A stretch of 64,000 nucleotides of DNA from Pseudomonas sp. ACM7 (GCF_004136015.1 NZ_CP024866.1:3654354-3718353), one strand, 5' to 3'. Counted from the stretch's first letter, positions 18,548 to 31,251 are shown. Notes: a model not told the origin generated them from the sequence alone. A program made the numbers and translations.

Positions 18548-18862
18548 ATGTCGTACGCAGTAATTGTTACTGGTGGCAAGCAATACAAGGTCGCCCCAGG
18601 TGAATACCTGAAGATCGAAAAACTGGAAATCGCTACCGGCGAATCCGTTACTTTTGATCGCGTTCTGTTGGTCGCCAATGGCGATGACGTGAACATCGGC
18701 GCTCCAGTTGTTGCTGGCGCTACCGTTGTGGCTGAAGTGATCTCCCAAGGTCGTCACGATAAAGTCCGCATCATCAAGTTCCGTCGTCGTAAGCACCACA
18801 TGAAGCGTATGGGCCACCGCCAGTGGTACACCGAGATCAAAATCACCGGTATTCAGGCTTAA
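18548..18862 (+). CDS. rplU: 50S ribosomal protein L21
   Basis: 104-residue large-subunit protein that binds 23S r[30 protein letters not shown] at the N-terminus and the basic [20 protein letters not shown] are classic L21. The start at 18548 follows CGGAGAAAT. Forms an operon with rpmA 34 bp downstream. Confidence 0.97.
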   Translation: MSYAVIVTGGKQYKVAPGEYLKIEKLEIATGESVTFDRVLLVANGDDVNIGAPVVAGATVVAEVISQGRHDKVRIIKFRRRKHHMKRMGHRQWYTEIKITGIQA

Positions 18863-18896
18863 TTTCAGCCTAATTCCTCACTAGGAGAATTGACTC

Positions 18897-19172
18897 ATGG
18901 CACACAAAAAAGCTGGTGGTAGTACCCGTAACGGTCGCGACTCAGAAGCCAAGCGCCTTGGCGTGAAGATGTATGGCGGCCAGGTTATCATTCCGGGCAA
19001 CATCATCGTGCGTCAGCGCGGCACCCAATTCCACGCCGGTTACGGTGTTGGCATGGGTAAAGATCACACTCTGTTCGCTAAAATCGACGGCGTGATCAAG
19101 TTTGAAGTAAAAGGCGCTTTCAACCGCCGTTACGTGAGCATTGTCCCGAAGACTGAAGTCGTCGCGGCATAA
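18897..19172 (+). CDS. rpmA: 50S ribosomal protein L27
   Basis: 91-residue ribosomal protein near the peptidyl-transferase centre. [20 protein letters not shown] and [17 protein letters not shown] are signatures. Start preceded by AGGAG. Followed by a terminator before obg. Confidence 0.97.
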   Translation: MAHKKAGGSTRNGRDSEAKRLGVKMYGGQVIIPGNIIVRQRGTQFHAGYGVGMGKDHTLFAKIDGVIKFEVKGAFNRRYVSIVPKTEVVAA

Positions 19173-19187
19173 TTACGTAGTTGCTGG

Positions 19188-19216
19188 AAAAGCCCTGTCT
19201 CGCGACGGGGCTTTTT
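19188..19216 (+). terminator. Terminator after rpmA
   Basis: AAAAGCCC...GGGGCTTTTT hairpin with a TCGC loop and U-rich tail 16 bp after the stop. Confidence 0.88.
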
Positions 19217-19327
19217 CGTTTGTGGGGTGAGTCTCTTGCAAAGCTGTTTGTGATGGGCTCCAGCGCTGGATTTGCGGTCGTTGATTGAGGTCGCTGCGCT
19301 CATTTTTGCAAGAGTCTTATGTCTTAG

Positions 19328-20590
<1,263 letters not shown>

Positions 20591-20607
20591 TTCGTTGCAG
20601 TAAACTT

Positions 20608-20635
20608 AAGCGCCGCTCAATCGAGCGGCGTTTTA
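20608..20635 (+). terminator. Terminator after obg
   Basis: GCGCCGCTC / GAGCGGCG stem with AAT loop and TTTT tail, 17 bp after the stop. Confidence 0.85.
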
Positions 20636-20713
20636 GTATCTGGAAATCGGTAGTCACGAATAACGTTACGGACGGCGCTGGGTCGCGCTGTCCTCAAGCT
20701 AAGGTTGAAGATG

Positions 20714-21832
20714 ATGCGGAGCAAGGTGACAGGTGCGCAGCGTTGGGTCGTGAAGATCGGCAGCGCTTTGCTGACGGCGGACGGCAAGGGCCTGGATCGC
20801 GCGGCAATGAGTGTTTGGGTCGAGCAGATGGTGGCTTTGCATGAGGCTGGCGTCGAGCTGGTGCTGGTGTCCTCCGGAGCGGTGGCGGCTGGCATGAGTC
20901 GCTTGGGCTGGACCGTACGACCCAGTGCGATGCACGAGTTGCAGGCCGCTGCCGCCATCGGTCAGATGGGGTTGGTGCAAGCCTGGGAGTCGAGCTTTGC
21001 CGAGCATGGCCGGCATACCGCGCAGATTCTCCTGACCCACGACGACTTGTCCGACCGCAAGCGCTACCTGAACGCCCGCAGCACCTTGCGCGCGTTGGTC
21101 GAGCTGAAAGTTATTCCGGTGATCAACGAAAACGACACCGTGGTCACTGATGAAATACGTTTCGGCGACAACGACACCCTGGCGGCGCTGGTAGCCAACC
21201 TGGTCGAAGCTGACTTGTTGGTGATCCTTACCGATCGCGATGGCATGTTCGACGCCGATCCGCGCAACAACCCTAACGCCAACCTGATTTACGAAGCGCG
21301 CGCTGATGATCCGGCGCTGGATGCGGTGGCGGGCGGTACCGGTGGTGCGCTGGGTCGTGGCGGCATGCAGACCAAATTGCGTGCTGCGCGGCTGGCGGCT
21401 CGTTCCGGTGCGCATACGATCATCGTTGGCGGGCGTATTGAACGCGTGCTGGATCGCCTCAAGGCGGGCGAGCGCATCGGCACCTTGCTGTCGCCTGAGC
21501 GCGGCCTGTTGGCGGCGCGCAAGCAATGGCTGGCCGGGCATCTGCAAACCCGCGGCACGCTCGTGCTGGATGCCGGTGCGGTGACGGCGCTGTCCAAAGG
21601 CAACAAAAGTTTGCTGCCTGTGGGGGTCAAGCTGGTCCAGGGCAGCTTCCGTCGTGGCGAGATGGTGGTTTGCGTGGCGCCGGACGGTCGTGAAATCGCC
21701 CGGGGCCTGGCCAACTACAGCGCGCTGGAAGCACAAAAAATCATCGGTCAGTCGTCTGAGGCGATTGTCGGTCTGTTGGGTTACATGGCGGAGCCGGAAC
21801 TGGTTCACCGCGATAACCTGATCCTGGTCTGA
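20714..21832 (+). CDS. proB: Glutamate 5-kinase
   Basis: 372-residue first enzyme of proline synthesis, phosphorylating glutamate. The amino-acid kinase core shows [48 protein letters not shown] and [13 protein letters not shown]. The C-terminal part from about residue 275 is the PUA domain ([11 protein letters not shown]...SLLPVGVK). The start at 20714 agrees with the usual Pseudomonas ProB N-terminus MRSKVTG and has AAGG 9 nt upstream; the ATG three bases earlier is an alternative. It precedes creA by 12 bp. Confidence 0.95.
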   Translation: MRSKVTGAQRWVVKIGSALLTADGKGLDRAAMSVWVEQMVALHEAGVELVLVSSGAVAAGMSRLGWTVRPSAMHELQAAAAIGQMGLVQAWESSFAEHGRHTAQILLTHDDLSDRKRYLNARSTLRALVELKVIPVINENDTVVTDEIRFGDNDTLAALVANLVEADLLVILTDRDGMFDADPRNNPNANLIYEARADDPALDAVAGGTGGALGRGGMQTKLRAARLAARSGAHTIIVGGRIERVLDRLKAGERIGTLLSPERGLLAARKQWLAGHLQTRGTLVLDAGAVTALSKGNKSLLPVGVKLVQGSFRRGEMVVCVAPDGREIARGLANYSALEAQKIIGQSSEAIVGLLGYMAEPELVHRDNLILV

Positions 21833-21844
21833 AGGAATACCTGA

Positions 21845-22309
21845 ATGCGCGTGGCAAAAGGATTGTTGGGTCTGCTGTTGGCGATGCCGCTGCAGGCCTC
21901 GGCCGAGGAGATTGGTCAGGTGTCGACGGTGTTCAAGTTTGTCGGCCCGAACGACCGCATCGTCGTCGAAGCGTTTGATGATCCAAAGGTTGAGGGTGTG
22001 ACTTGCTACCTGTCGCGAGCCAAGACGGGTGGCGTGAAGGGTGGTTTGGGATTGGCTGAAGATCGCGCGGAAGCGTCTATCGCTTGTCGTCAGGTCGGGC
22101 CGATCAGCTTCAAGGGCGAGTTGAAGGATGGTGACGAGGTGTTCAAGGAGCGCACTTCGCTGGTGTTCAAGACCATGCAGGTGGTGCGATTCCTCGACAA
22201 GAAGCGCAATACGCTGGTGTATCTGGTCTATAGCGATCGTGTGATCGAGGGTAGTCCGCAGAATGCGGTCACCGCCATCCCTATCCTGCCGTGGGCGAGC
22301 GCCCAGTAA
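21845..22309 (+). CDS. creA: CreA family exported protein
   Basis: 154-residue periplasmic protein with signal peptide [20 protein letters not shown]. The mature sequence [38 protein letters not shown] matches the CreA family closely, including the Cys pair ([15 protein letters not shown]). The molecular function is unknown. It is translationally close to proB (12-bp gap with GAAGGA), so a proB-creA operon is likely. Confidence 0.9.
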   Translation: MRVAKGLLGLLLAMPLQASAEEIGQVSTVFKFVGPNDRIVVEAFDDPKVEGVTCYLSRAKTGGVKGGLGLAEDRAEASIACRQVGPISFKGELKDGDEVFKERTSLVFKTMQVVRFLDKKRNTLVYLVYSDRVIEGSPQNAVTAIPILPWASAQ

Positions 22310-22323
22310 TCTGACGCAAATCG

Positions 22324-22448
22324 AAATGTGGGAGCGGCGGTGCGACGATTCGACTTGCTCGCGAAGGCGGTGTAACAGTCAACGATGATGTTGAATGTTA
22401 TGGCCTCTTCGCGAGCAAGTCGAATCGTCGCACCGCCGCTCCCACATT
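22324..22448. repeat. Long palindromic REP pair with unusual GGCGGTGCGACGATTCGA arms
   Basis: Arms of about 42 nt are perfectly inverted, from AATGTGGGAGCGGCGG to CTTGCTCGCGAAG, around 38 bp. It shares the GTGGGAGC...TTGCTCGCGA ends with the main REP family but carries a different inner segment, GTGCGACGATTCGAC. Confidence 0.9.
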
Positions 22449-22481
22449 TTTTTGCGTTATAGCTGCCAAATCGCAGGCAAT

Positions 22482-22509
22482 AAAAAACCGACCCTGAGGT
22501 CGGTTTTTT
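22482..22509 (-). terminator. Terminator of rpsT (symmetrical)
   Basis: AAAAAACCGACC / GGTCGGTTTTTT stem with CTGA loop and T-runs on both strands; serves rpsT and perhaps creA. Confidence 0.9.
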
Positions 22510-22523
22510 AACAAGCTTATCGC

Positions 22524-22802
22524 TTATGCGGCAACAGCAAGGTTCAGAGCCTTGACGTGACCGTTCAGGCGGCTCTTATGACGAGCAGCCTTGTTCTTGT
22601 GGATGATGCCTTTATCGGCCATACGGTCGATAACTGGCACGGCCAGAACGTAAGCAGCTTGAGCTTTTTCAGCGTCTTTTGCGTCGATGGCCTTAACTAC
22701 ATTCTTGATGTAGGTACGAACCATGGAACGCAGGCTGGCGTTGTGGCTGCGACGCTTCTCAGCCTGTTTTGCACGTTTTTTGGCGGAAGGTGTGTTGGCC
22801 AC
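22524..22802 (-). CDS. rpsT: 30S ribosomal protein S20
   Basis: 92-residue small-subunit protein, [27 protein letters not shown], with helical basic body and DAKDAEKAQ. Binds 16S rRNA early in assembly. Divergent from murJ; own promoter and terminator. Confidence 0.97.
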   Translation of the reverse strand: MANTPSAKKRAKQAEKRRSHNASLRSMVRTYIKNVVKAIDAKDAEKAQAAYVLAVPVIDRMADKGIIHKNKAARHKSRLNGHVKALNLAVAA

Positions 22803-22855
22803 CGTCGAGCTCCTCGAAAGACTTTTTAGGAAATAGCAAACAAAATAGGCCGCGA

Positions 22856-22884
22856 ATCATGCCGATGAGTTGATGTCTTGTCAA
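22856..22884 (-). promoter_or_regulatory. Sigma-70 promoter of rpsT
   Basis: Minus-strand TTGACA (22884-22879), 17 bp, CATGAT (22861-22856), giving a short leader of about 45 nt. Confidence 0.65.
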
Positions 22885-23054
22885 GGGCGGTTGAGACGTT
22901 CCGCTAAGTGGTAGGTATAAAGAGGCGGGATATTTATTTCCGGCGCTTGACCTGTAAACTCGCGAGCTTTGGCTCTGTGCTGCTGCGGCGCGGAGTATCG
23001 CATAAGTAGGCGCTTTGTTCGCCTGCTGTTTATCGACAGGCACAAACTCTTTCA

Positions 23055-24593
23055 ATGAATCTGCTCAAATCGTTGGCCGCCGTCAGCTCTATCACGATGC
23101 TTTCCCGGATTCTGGGGTTCGTTCGTGACACTCTCATTGCGCGCACATTTGGCGCCGGGATGGCGACTGACGCCTTCTTTATCGCCTTCAAACTGCCCAA
23201 TCTGCTGCGACGGATCTTCGCCGAGGGGGCTTTTTCCCAAGCATTCGTGCCGATTCTTGCCGAATATAAAAGCCAGAAGGGCGAGGAGGCGACGCGAACC
23301 TTCATTGCCTACGTCTCGGGCCTGCTGACGCTGGTACTGGCGTTGGTCACCGCTTTGGGCATGATCGCTGCGCCGTGGGTCATCTGGGCGACCGCGCCGG
23401 GTTTCACCGATACGCCGGAAAAATTCGAGCTGACGGCCAGTCTGTTGCGCGTGACCTTTCCTTATATATTGCTGATCTCCCTGTCTTCATTGGCCGGGGC
23501 GATCCTCAATACCTATAACCGCTTTTCGGTGCCGGCCTTCGTGCCGACCCTGCTCAACGTCAGCATGATCATCTTTTCGGTGTTCCTGACGCCGTACTTC
23601 GATCCGCCGGTCATGGCGCTGGGTTGGGCAGTACTGGTGGGTGGTCTGGCGCAATTGCTCTATCAGCTGCCGCACCTGAAAAAGATCGGCCTGCTGGTGT
23701 TGCCACGACTGAACCTGCGTGACAGCGGCGTCTGGCGGGTCATGAAACAAATGCTGCCGGCGATTCTCGGTGTGTCCGTGAGCCAGATTTCGCTGATCAT
23801 CAATACCATTTTCGCCTCGTTCCTGGTCGCCGGTTCCGTGTCATGGATGTACTACGCCGACCGTTTGATGGAATTACCGTCCGGTGTGCTGGGTGTGGCG
23901 CTGGGTACGATTCTTCTGCCGACCCTGGCCAAGACCTACGCCAGCAAGGATCGCCAGGAATACTCGCGAATCCTCGACTGGGGTCTGCGCCTGTGCTTCA
24001 TGCTGGTGTTGCCGTGCTCCCTGGCGCTGGGGATTCTCGCCGAGCCGCTGACGGTTTCTTTATTCCAGTACGGTCAGTTCAGCGCGTTTGACGCCTCCAT
24101 GACCCAGCGGGCGCTGATCGCTTATTCGGTCGGTTTGCTTGGGATTATCGTGATCAAAGTGCTGGCGCCGGGCTTTTATGCGCAACAAAACATCCGCACG
24201 CCGGTAAAAATCGCAATTTTCACCCTGATCGTTACCCAGTTGTTCAACCTGGTGTTGATCGGCCCGCTGGCCCACGCCGGTCTCGCGCTGGCCATCAGCA
24301 TCGGCGCGTGCATTAACGCCGGCCTGCTGTTCTATCAGCTGCGCAAGCAGCAGATGTATGAGCCGCAACCGGGTTGGGCGAAATTCGGCTTCAAGCTAGT
24401 GATTGCGGTGTTGGTGATGTCTGCTGTGTTACTGGTCGGAATGCATTTCATGCCTGCCTGGGATCAAGGGCATATGCTGGAGCGGTTCCTGCGTCTGGGC
24501 TCATTGGTCGTTGCCGGAGTGGTCGCTTATTTCGGCATGTTGCTGTTGATGGGCTTCCGTTTGCGAGACTTCAATCGCAAAACGCTGAGCTGA
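23055..24593 (+). CDS. murJ: Lipid II flippase MurJ (MviN)
   Basis: 512-residue polytopic inner-membrane protein of the MOP superfamily, moving lipid II to the periplasm for peptidoglycan synthesis. The family start [33 protein letters not shown] and the Arg/Asp positions of helix 1 are intact, with [22 protein letters not shown] next, and about 14 membrane segments. It precedes ribF with a 129-bp gap; upstream it is divergent from rpsT. Confidence 0.95.
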   Translation: MNLLKSLAAVSSITMLSRILGFVRDTLIARTFGAGMATDAFFIAFKLPNLLRRIFAEGAFSQAFVPILAEYKSQKGEEATRTFIAYVSGLLTLVLALVTALGMIAAPWVIWATAPGFTDTPEKFELTASLLRVTFPYILLISLSSLAGAILNTYNRFSVPAFVPTLLNVSMIIFSVFLTPYFDPPVMALGWAVLVGGLAQLLYQLPHLKKIGLLVLPRLNLRDSGVWRVMKQMLPAILGVSVSQISLIINTIFASFLVAGSVSWMYYADRLMELPSGVLGVALGTILLPTLAKTYASKDRQEYSRILDWGLRLCFMLVLPCSLALGILAEPLTVSLFQYGQFSAFDASMTQRALIAYSVGLLGIIVIKVLAPGFYAQQNIRTPVKIAIFTLIVTQLFNLVLIGPLAHAGLALAISIGACINAGLLFYQLRKQQMYEPQPGWAKFGFKLVIAVLVMSAVLLVGMHFMPAWDQGHMLERFLRLGSLVVAGVVAYFGMLLLMGFRLRDFNRKTLS

Positions 24594-24722
24594 GGTCACG
24601 ACCTCGATAAACACGGGCGAGTCGACGGTTTTGTCGGCTCGATCACTTTGGGTTACGGTGTTGCCTGTCGTCGGCCGCCGGGTGTGGTTATAATCGACCA
24701 CTTTATGAGCAAGAAGCGCGTT

Positions 24723-25673
24723 ATGCAGCTGGTTCGAGGCCTCCACAACTTGCGCCCCCAGCATCGGGGCTGTGTCGCCACTATTGGCAACTTTGACGGT
24801 GTTCACCGTGGCCACCAGGCTATCCTGGCGAGGCTCCGTGAGCGTGCGCTCGAGTTGGGCGTGCCCAGCTGCGTGGTGATTTTTGAGCCGCAGCCGCGAG
24901 AGTTCTTCGCCCCGGACACGGCGCCGGCCCGTCTGGCCCGGCTGCGGGACAAACTGCAGCTGCTGGCCGAGGAAGGTGTCGACCGGGTCCTGTGCCTGGC
25001 CTTCAACCAGCGCCTGAGCAAGCTCAGCGCCGCCGAATTCGTCGACACCATTCTGGTGGACGGCCTCGGTGTACAACATCTTGAGGTCGGTGACGACTTC
25101 CGTTTCGGCTGTGACCGGGTAGGGGATTTCGATTTCCTGCAACAGGCCGGCGTCCTGCAAGGCTTTACCGTCGAAGCGGCGCAGACGGTCGAGCTGGACG
25201 GTATTCGTGTCAGCAGCACCCAGGTCCGCAATGCCCTGGCCGCTGCCGATTTTGCCCTGGCCGAGCGACTGCTCGGTCGTCCGTTCCGGATTGCCGGGCG
25301 GGTCCTGCATGGCCAGAAGCTGGCGCGTCAGTTGGGTACGCCCACGGCCAACATACAACTCAAGCGTCGTCGCGTGCCGCTGACCGGGGTTTACCTGGTC
25401 AACGTCGACATCGACGGCAAGACCTGGCCAGGCGTCGCCAATATCGGCGTGCGGCCAACGGTCCAAGGGGATGGCAAAGCCCACCTCGAAGTGCATCTTT
25501 TAGATTTTGCCGGCGATCTGTATGACCGGCGTTTGACGGTGGTTTTCCACCACAAGCTGCGTGAAGAGCAGCGTTTCGCCTCTCTGGAGGCGCTTAAGAC
25601 GGCGATCAATGCGGATGTTGCCGCCGCCCGTGCCCTGTCGCACCTAGCGCCAATCGCTAATGAAGAGCCTTAA
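24723..25673 (+). CDS. ribF: Bifunctional riboflavin kinase/FAD synthetase
   Basis: 316-residue enzyme making FMN and FAD. The N-terminal nucleotidyltransferase half has CVATIGNFDGVHRGHQA and RVSSTQVRNALAAAD; the C-terminal kinase half has GRVLHGQKLARQLGTPTANI and VANIGVRPTVQ. Start taken at 24723 (MQLVRGLHNLRP), the family N-terminus; the open frame extends 25 codons upstream without family support. Its TAA abuts the ileS ATG, so they are translationally coupled. Confidence 0.95.
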   Translation: MQLVRGLHNLRPQHRGCVATIGNFDGVHRGHQAILARLRERALELGVPSCVVIFEPQPREFFAPDTAPARLARLRDKLQLLAEEGVDRVLCLAFNQRLSKLSAAEFVDTILVDGLGVQHLEVGDDFRFGCDRVGDFDFLQQAGVLQGFTVEAAQTVELDGIRVSSTQVRNALAAADFALAERLLGRPFRIAGRVLHGQKLARQLGTPTANIQLKRRRVPLTGVYLVNVDIDGKTWPGVANIGVRPTVQGDGKAHLEVHLLDFAGDLYDRRLTVVFHHKLREEQRFASLEALKTAINADVAAARALSHLAPIANEEP

Positions 25674-28505
25674 ATGACCGACTATAAAGCCACGCTAAAC
25701 CTTCCGGACACCGCCTTCCCAATGAAGGCCGGCCTGCCTCAGCGCGAACCGCAGATTCTGCAGCGCTGGGACAGCATTGGCCTGTACGGTAAGTTGCGCG
25801 AGATTGGCAAGGATCGTCCGAAGTTTGTACTTCACGACGGTCCTCCGTACGCCAACGGCACGATTCACATCGGTCATGCGCTGAACAAGATTCTCAAGGA
25901 CATGATCATCCGCTCGAAAACCCTGTCGGGTTTCGACGCGCCTTATGTTCCGGGCTGGGACTGCCACGGTCTGCCGATCGAGCACAAAGTCGAAGTGACC
26001 CATGGTAAGAACCTGGGCGCGGACAAAACCCGCGAACTGTGCCGTGCCTACGCCACTGAGCAGATCGAAGGCCAGAAGTCCGAATTCATCCGTCTGGGCG
26101 TGTTGGGCGATTTTGCCAACCCGTACAAGACCATGGATTTCAAAAACGAGGCCGGCGAAATCCGCGCCCTGGCAGAAATCGTCAAGGGCGGTTTCGTGTT
26201 CAAGGGCCTGAAGCCTGTGAACTGGTGCTTCGACTGCGGTTCGGCCCTGGCTGAAGCAGAAGTCGAGTACGAGAACAAAAAATCCTCGACCATCGACGTG
26301 GCCTTCCCGATTGCCGACGAAGCCAAACTGGCTGCCGCTTTCGGTCTGCCGTCGCTGGGCAAACCTGCTTCGATCGTGATCTGGACCACCACCCCGTGGA
26401 CCATCCCGGCCAACCAGGCGTTGAACGTTCACCCTGAATTCAACTACTCCCTGGTCGACGTCGGCGACAAACTGCTGGTGCTGGCTGAAGAGCTGGTCGA
26501 GTCGTGCCTGGCCCGTTACAGCCTGGAAGGCTCGGTCGTTGCGACCACCACCGGTAAAGAGCTGGAACTGATCAACTTCCGTCACCCGTTCTACGACCGT
26601 CTGTCGCCGGTTTACCTGGCCGAGTACGTTGAACTGGGCGCTGGCACGGGTGTGGTTCACTCCTCGCCAGCCTATGGCGTGGACGACTTCGTGACCTGCA
26701 AGAAGTACGGCATGGTCAACGATGACATCATCAATCCGGTACAAAGCAACGGCGTTTACGTACCGTCGCTGGAGTTCTTTGGCGGCCAGTTCATCTGGAA
26801 GGCCAACCCGGCCATCGTCGACAAGTTGACCGAAGTCGGTGCGCTGCTGCACACCAGCATCATCGAACACAGCTACATGCATTGCTGGCGTCACAAAACC
26901 CCGCTGATCTACCGTGCCACCGCGCAGTGGTTCATCGGCATGGACAAAGAACCTGTGACCGGCGAAACCCTGCGCAAGCGCGCGATCAAAGCCATCGAAG
27001 ACACCAAGTTCGTTCCGGCCTGGGGCCAGGCGCGCCTGCACTCGATGATCGCCAACCGTCCGGACTGGTGCATCTCCCGTCAGCGCAACTGGGGCGTGCC
27101 GATCCCGTTCTTCCTGAACAAGGAAAGCGGCGAGCTGCACCCGCGCACAGCCGAATTGATGGAAGAAGTCGCCAAGCGCGTCGAAGTCGAAGGCATCGAG
27201 GCCTGGTTCAAGATGGACGCGGTCGAGTTGCTCGGTGACGAAGCGCCGCAATACGACAAGATCAGCGACACCCTCGATGTCTGGTTCGATTCGGGCACCA
27301 CGCACTGGCACGTTCTGCGCGGTTCGCACCCGATGGGCCACGAAACCGGTCCACGTGCCGACCTGTACCTGGAAGGTTCGGACCAACACCGTGGCTGGTT
27401 CCACTCGTCGTTGCTGACCGGTTGCGCCATCGACAACCACGCGCCGTACCGCGAGCTGCTGACCCACGGCTTCACCGTCGATGAGTCCGGTCGCAAGATG
27501 TCCAAATCTTTGGGCAACGTGATCGCGCCGCAAAAGGTCAACGACACCCTGGGCGCCGACATCATGCGTCTGTGGGTTGCTTCCACCGATTACTCGGGTG
27601 AAATGGCGGTTTCCGAGCAGATCCTGCAGCGCAGTGCGGACGCCTACCGGCGGATCCGCAACACCGCGCGCTTCCTGCTCTCGAACCTGACCGGCTTCAA
27701 CCCGGCCACCGACATCCTGCCTGCCGAAGAAATGCTGGCGCTGGACCGTTGGGCCGTGGACCGCACCTTGCTGCTGCAACGCGAGCTGCAAGAACACTAC
27801 GGCGAATACCGCTTCTGGAACGTCTACTCCAAGATCCACAACTTCTGCGTGCAGGAGCTGGGCGGTTTCTACCTCGACATCATCAAGGACCGTCAGTACA
27901 CCACTGGCGCCAACAGCAAGGCCCGCCGTTCGGCGCAAACCGCGCTGTACCACATCTCCGAAGCGCTGGTGCGCTGGATCGCGCCGATCCTGGCATTCAC
28001 CGCTGACGAACTGTGGGAATACCTGCCGGGCGAGCGTAACGAATCGGTAATGCTCAACACCTGGTACGAAGGCCTGACCGAGCTGCCGGAAAACGTCGAG
28101 CTGGACCGCGCCTACTGGGAGCGGATCATGGCGGTGAAGGTCGCGGTCAACAAGGAAATGGAAATCCAGCGTGCGGCCAAGGCCGTCGGTGGCAACCTGC
28201 AAGCCGAAGTGACGCTGTTCGCCGAAGAGGCGCTGAGCGCCGACCTGGCCAAGCTGAGCAACGAACTGCGCTTCGTATTGATCACCTCGACCGCCACCGT
28301 TGCACCGTTCGTTCAGGCGCCGGCCGATGCCGTGGTCACCGAAGTCACCGGTTTGAAACTGCAAGTGGTCAAGTCGAGCCACGCCAAGTGCGCCCGTTGC
28401 TGGCACTGCCGTGAAGACGTCGGCGTGAACCCGGAGCATCCGGAAATCTGCGGTCGTTGCGTCGATAACATCAGCGGCGCTGGCGAGGTTCGTCACTATG
28501 CCTAA
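25674..28505 (+). CDS. ileS: Isoleucyl-tRNA synthetase
   Basis: 943-residue class I synthetase. [15 protein letters not shown] is the HIGH signature and [10 protein letters not shown] the KMSKS loop; the CP1 editing domain lies between. The C-terminal zinc finger [24 protein letters not shown] is intact. The 961-residue frame on the other strand is a high-GC shadow. Overlaps lspA by 8 nt. Confidence 0.97.
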   Translation: MTDYKATLNLPDTAFPMKAGLPQREPQILQRWDSIGLYGKLREIGKDRPKFVLHDGPPYANGTIHIGHALNKILKDMIIRSKTLSGFDAPYVPGWDCHGLPIEHKVEVTHGKNLGADKTRELCRAYATEQIEGQKSEFIRLGVLGDFANPYKTMDFKNEAGEIRALAEIVKGGFVFKGLKPVNWCFDCGSALAEAEVEYENKKSSTIDVAFPIADEAKLAAAFGLPSLGKPASIVIWTTTPWTIPANQALNVHPEFNYSLVDVGDKLLVLAEELVESCLARYSLEGSVVATTTGKELELINFRHPFYDRLSPVYLAEYVELGAGTGVVHSSPAYGVDDFVTCKKYGMVNDDIINPVQSNGVYVPSLEFFGGQFIWKANPAIVDKLTEVGALLHTSIIEHSYMHCWRHKTPLIYRATAQWFIGMDKEPVTGETLRKRAIKAIEDTKFVPAWGQARLHSMIANRPDWCISRQRNWGVPIPFFLNKESGELHPRTAELMEEVAKRVEVEGIEAWFKMDAVELLGDEAPQYDKISDTLDVWFDSGTTHWHVLRGSHPMGHETGPRADLYLEGSDQHRGWFHSSLLTGCAIDNHAPYRELLTHGFTVDESGRKMSKSLGNVIAPQKVNDTLGADIMRLWVASTDYSGEMAVSEQILQRSADAYRRIRNTARFLLSNLTGFNPATDILPAEEMLALDRWAVDRTLLLQRELQEHYGEYRFWNVYSKIHNFCVQELGGFYLDIIKDRQYTTGANSKARRSAQTALYHISEALVRWIAPILAFTADELWEYLPGERNESVMLNTWYEGLTELPENVELDRAYWERIMAVKVAVNKEMEIQRAAKAVGGNLQAEVTLFAEEALSADLAKLSNELRFVLITSTATVAPFVQAPADAVVTEVTGLKLQVVKSSHAKCARCWHCREDVGVNPEHPEICGRCVDNISGAGEVRHYA

Positions 28506-29010
28506 TGCGGCTGGCCGTTTCGGACGGCTGAGCTGGCTCTGGTTGAGTTTGCTGGTCCTGGTCATCGACCAGGCCAGCAAGTTCTACTTCGAAGGCAAGC
28601 TCGAGATGTTCCAGCAAATCGTGGTGATCCCCGATTTGTTCAGCTGGACCCTGGCCTACAACACGGGCGCAGCGTTCAGCTTCCTGGCCGACAGCTCCGG
28701 CTGGCAGCGCTGGCTGTTTGCTCTGATCGCGGTCGTGGTCAGTGCGGTGCTGGTGGTGTGGCTCAAGCGTCTGGGGCGCAACGAAACCTGGCTGGCCGTT
28801 GCTTTGGCGCTGGTGCTGGGTGGCGCGCTGGGCAATCTGTATGACCGCATTGCCTTGGGCCATGTGATCGATTTCATTCTGGTGCATTGGCAGAACCGCT
28901 GGTATTTCCCGGCGTTCAACTTTGCCGACAGTGCAATTACTGTCGGTGCCGTAATGCTTGCGCTGGACATGTTCAAAAGCAAAAAAACCGGAGAAGCCGT
29001 TCATGACTGA
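28498..29010 (+). CDS. lspA: Lipoprotein signal peptidase II
   Basis: 170-residue inner-membrane aspartyl protease removing signal peptides from prolipoproteins. Four membrane helices and both catalytic Asp motifs are visible: [10 protein letters not shown] and [11 protein letters not shown]. Overlaps the ileS end and the fkpB start, giving the usual ribF-ileS-lspA-fkpB-ispH unit. The window's lipoproteins (BamD and others) depend on it. Confidence 0.97.
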   Translation: MPNAAGRFGRLSWLWLSLLVLVIDQASKFYFEGKLEMFQQIVVIPDLFSWTLAYNTGAAFSFLADSSGWQRWLFALIAVVVSAVLVVWLKRLGRNETWLAVALALVLGGALGNLYDRIALGHVIDFILVHWQNRWYFPAFNFADSAITVGAVMLALDMFKSKKTGEAVHD

Positions 29011-29455
29011 ACAGGTATTGGCTGAGCAACGCATCCGCCAGAACACGGAAGTCACCTTGCACTTTGCACTGCGCCTGGAGAACGGCGACACCGTCGACAG
29101 CACCTTCGACAAAGCCCCGGCGACCTTCAAGGTCGGTGACGGCAACCTGTTGCCAGGGTTCGAAGCAGCGCTGTTCGGCTTCAAGGCTGGCGACAAGCGT
29201 ACGCTGACGATTCAGCCGGAAAACGCTTTTGGCCAACCCAACCCGCAGAACGTACAGATCATCCCGCGCTCTCAGTTCAAGGACATGGAACTGTCGCCTG
29301 GCTTGCTGGTGATCTTCAACGATGCGGCCAATACTGAGTTGCCCGGCGTGGTGAAGGCATTCGATGACGAGCAAGTGACCATCGACTTCAACCACCCGTT
29401 GGCCGGCAAGACATTGACCTTTGACGTCGAGATCATCAACGTCAAATCGTTGTAA
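29003..29455 (+). CDS. fkpB: FKBP-type peptidyl-prolyl isomerase FkpB (SlpA)
   Basis: 150-residue SlyD-like FKBP with an insert-in-flap domain: FALRLENGDTVDSTFD, FKVGDGNLLPGFEAALFG, and FNHPLAGKTLTFDVEIINV. Start at 29003 overlaps lspA's last 8 nt. Cytosolic prolyl isomerase/chaperone; no Cys-rich nickel tail as in SlyD. Confidence 0.93.
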   Translation: MTEQVLAEQRIRQNTEVTLHFALRLENGDTVDSTFDKAPATFKVGDGNLLPGFEAALFGFKAGDKRTLTIQPENAFGQPNPQNVQIIPRSQFKDMELSPGLLVIFNDAANTELPGVVKAFDDEQVTIDFNHPLAGKTLTFDVEIINVKSL

Positions 29456-29473
29456 CTGACCGGAAACGGTCAA

Positions 29474-29566
29474 AATGTGGGAGCGAGCTTGCTCGCGATG
29501 AGGACCTGACATTCAACATTGATGTCGACTGATACTCCGCCATCGCGAGCAAGCTCGCTCCCACAT
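29474..29566. repeat. REP pair, GTGGGAGCGAGC family
   Basis: GTGGGAGCGAGCTTGCTCGC...GCGAGCAAGCTCGCTCCCAC around about 55 bp, including CATTCAACATTGATGTCGACTG. Lies in the fkpB-ispH gap and could attenuate read-through. Confidence 0.9.
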
Positions 29567-29646
29567 AGATTTCACTGTTCTCGGACCTTGTGTTCGATCA
29601 ACAGGCAGGCATTACTATTTCTTGCGCGCAAGACACGAGGCACAGC

Positions 29647-30594
29647 ATGCAAATCAAACTCGCCAACCCCCGTGGCTTCTGCGCTGGTGTGGACCGGGCG
29701 ATCGAAATCGTCAACCGCGCCCTGGAAGTCTTCGGGCCGCCGATCTACGTGCGCCACGAAGTGGTCCACAACAAATTCGTCGTCGAAGACCTGCGTGCTC
29801 GCGGGGCGATCTTCGTCGAAGAACTGGATCAGGTGCCGGACGACGTCATCGTGATCTTCAGTGCCCACGGCGTTTCCCAGGCCGTGCGTACCGAAGCCGC
29901 CGGTCGTGGCCTGAAGGTGTTCGACGCCACCTGTCCTCTGGTGACCAAGGTACACATCGAAGTTGCACGCTACAGCCGCGACGGCCGTGAATGCATACTC
30001 ATCGGCCACGCCGGTCATCCGGAAGTCGAAGGCACCATGGGCCAGTACGATGGCAGCAATGGTGGCGCGATCTATCTGGTCGAAGACGAGAAAGACGTCG
30101 CCGCCTTGCAGGTGAACAACCCTGAAAAACTGGCGTTCGTGACCCAGACCACCCTGTCCATGGACGATACCAGCCGCGTCATCGACGCACTGCGTACACG
30201 CTTCCCGGCGATCGGTGGCCCGCGCAAGGACGACATCTGCTATGCCACGCAAAACCGTCAGGACGCGGTCAAGCAACTCGCCGACGAATGCGACGTGGTT
30301 TTGGTGGTCGGCAGCCCGAACAGCTCCAACTCCAATCGCTTGCGTGAACTGGCCGAGCGCATGGCCACCCCTGCCTACCTGATCGACGGTGCCGAAGACC
30401 TGCAAAAGAGCTGGTTCGACGGTGTCGAGCGAATCGGCATCACCGCTGGCGCCTCCGCACCGGAAGTCCTGGTGCGTGGCGTGATCCAGCAGTTGCAGGC
30501 GTGGGGCGCTACCGGCGCCGATGAGCTGGCCGGTCGCGAGGAGAACATCACCTTCTCCATGCCTAAAGAGCTGCGCGTCCGCTCCCTGCTTTAA
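29647..30594 (+). CDS. ispH: 4-hydroxy-3-methylbut-2-enyl diphosphate reductase
   Basis: 315-residue Fe-S reductase, last step of the MEP isoprenoid pathway. Cluster cysteines are in [21 protein letters not shown] and [27 protein letters not shown] binds substrate. Start at 29647 ([10 protein letters not shown]). The product feeds IspB and undecaprenyl phosphate. Its 3' end overlaps by 32 bp the 3' end of the convergent pseudopilin gene. Confidence 0.96.
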   Translation: MQIKLANPRGFCAGVDRAIEIVNRALEVFGPPIYVRHEVVHNKFVVEDLRARGAIFVEELDQVPDDVIVIFSAHGVSQAVRTEAAGRGLKVFDATCPLVTKVHIEVARYSRDGRECILIGHAGHPEVEGTMGQYDGSNGGAIYLVEDEKDVAALQVNNPEKLAFVTQTTLSMDDTSRVIDALRTRFPAIGGPRKDDICYATQNRQDAVKQLADECDVVLVVGSPNSSNSNRLRELAERMATPAYLIDGAEDLQKSWFDGVERIGITAGASAPEVLVRGVIQQLQAWGATGADELAGREENITFSMPKELRVRSLL

Positions 30595-31120
30595 CGCTTT
30601 TGCCCCCTGGGCACAGCGCCTGCTCAGCCTTATGGCTGCGCAGGCTGACGCGGCCGGTCGCGGCCAGCACCACCTGGAGCTGAGTGACCGGTTCGCGAGC
30701 TGCGCAAATGTGCAGTGTCCCCGCTTGAAAGGCCCGTCCGGGCATCTGTGGCTCGCCAATACTGTTGAAGCGTATGTATCGCCTGACCGGCCAATTGCCG
30801 ACAATCGGCACCCGAGTGCCACTCGCGCGCTCAACCAGCAGCGGATTGCTGTTGTCCTCCGCCCCTTTGCCACTGATATCCAGAATGATCCGCCAGCCCT
30901 GACTCCAGTCGCTGTTGATGGCGTGAATCACGACACTCTGGTTGCGTGTGATGGCAACGGTTCTGGCGTTGCGTATACCGCTGATAAGCGACTCTGCCAC
31001 CTGCTCGCGATGGTTCGATTCAGTCAGTGCTGCAAATGCCGGACTGACCAATAGCAGAACAATCCCGACAATTGTCAGTCCCATGAGCAGTTCGATCAGG
31101 CTGAAACCTCGCTGATGCAT
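30563..31120 (-). CDS. fimT: FimT-like minor pilin (GspH/FimT family)
   Basis: 185-residue type IV prepilin; [27 protein letters not shown] shows the short leader, the PilD cleavage site after Gly5, Phe+1 and Glu+5, and the hydrophobic N-terminal helix. The GspH-type body follows ([20 protein letters not shown]). Start at 31120 has GGAGGGAG at 7 nt. It is divergent from fimU, whereas in PAO1 fimT points the same way. FimT-type pilins have been linked to DNA uptake, so that is a possible role, but which paralogue this is remains an inference. Confidence 0.85.
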   Translation of the reverse strand: MHQRGFSLIELLMGLTIVGIVLLLVSPAFAALTESNHREQVAESLISGIRNARTVAITRNQSVVIHAINSDWSQGWRIILDISGKGAEDNSNPLLVERASGTRVPIVGNWPVRRYIRFNSIGEPQMPGRAFQAGTLHICAAREPVTQLQVVLAATGRVSLRSHKAEQALCPGGKSVKAGSGRAAL

Positions 31121-31251
31121 GTCATCTCCCTCCCTGGAGTGCTGCGGCCCGCGCGGTCCCTGCGCGAGTAATGGCAAAACAACCGAACACCTGTCGGTCG
31201 AATGCTCTAGCGTGTAGAAGCAGGTATAGCCGACGGCAACGGAGGGCACCG

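Noticed and set aside
25695..28580. 961-codon open frame antisense to ileS
   Set aside because: High-GC antisense shadow; ileS has all catalytic motifs and the antisense protein has no recognisable domain.
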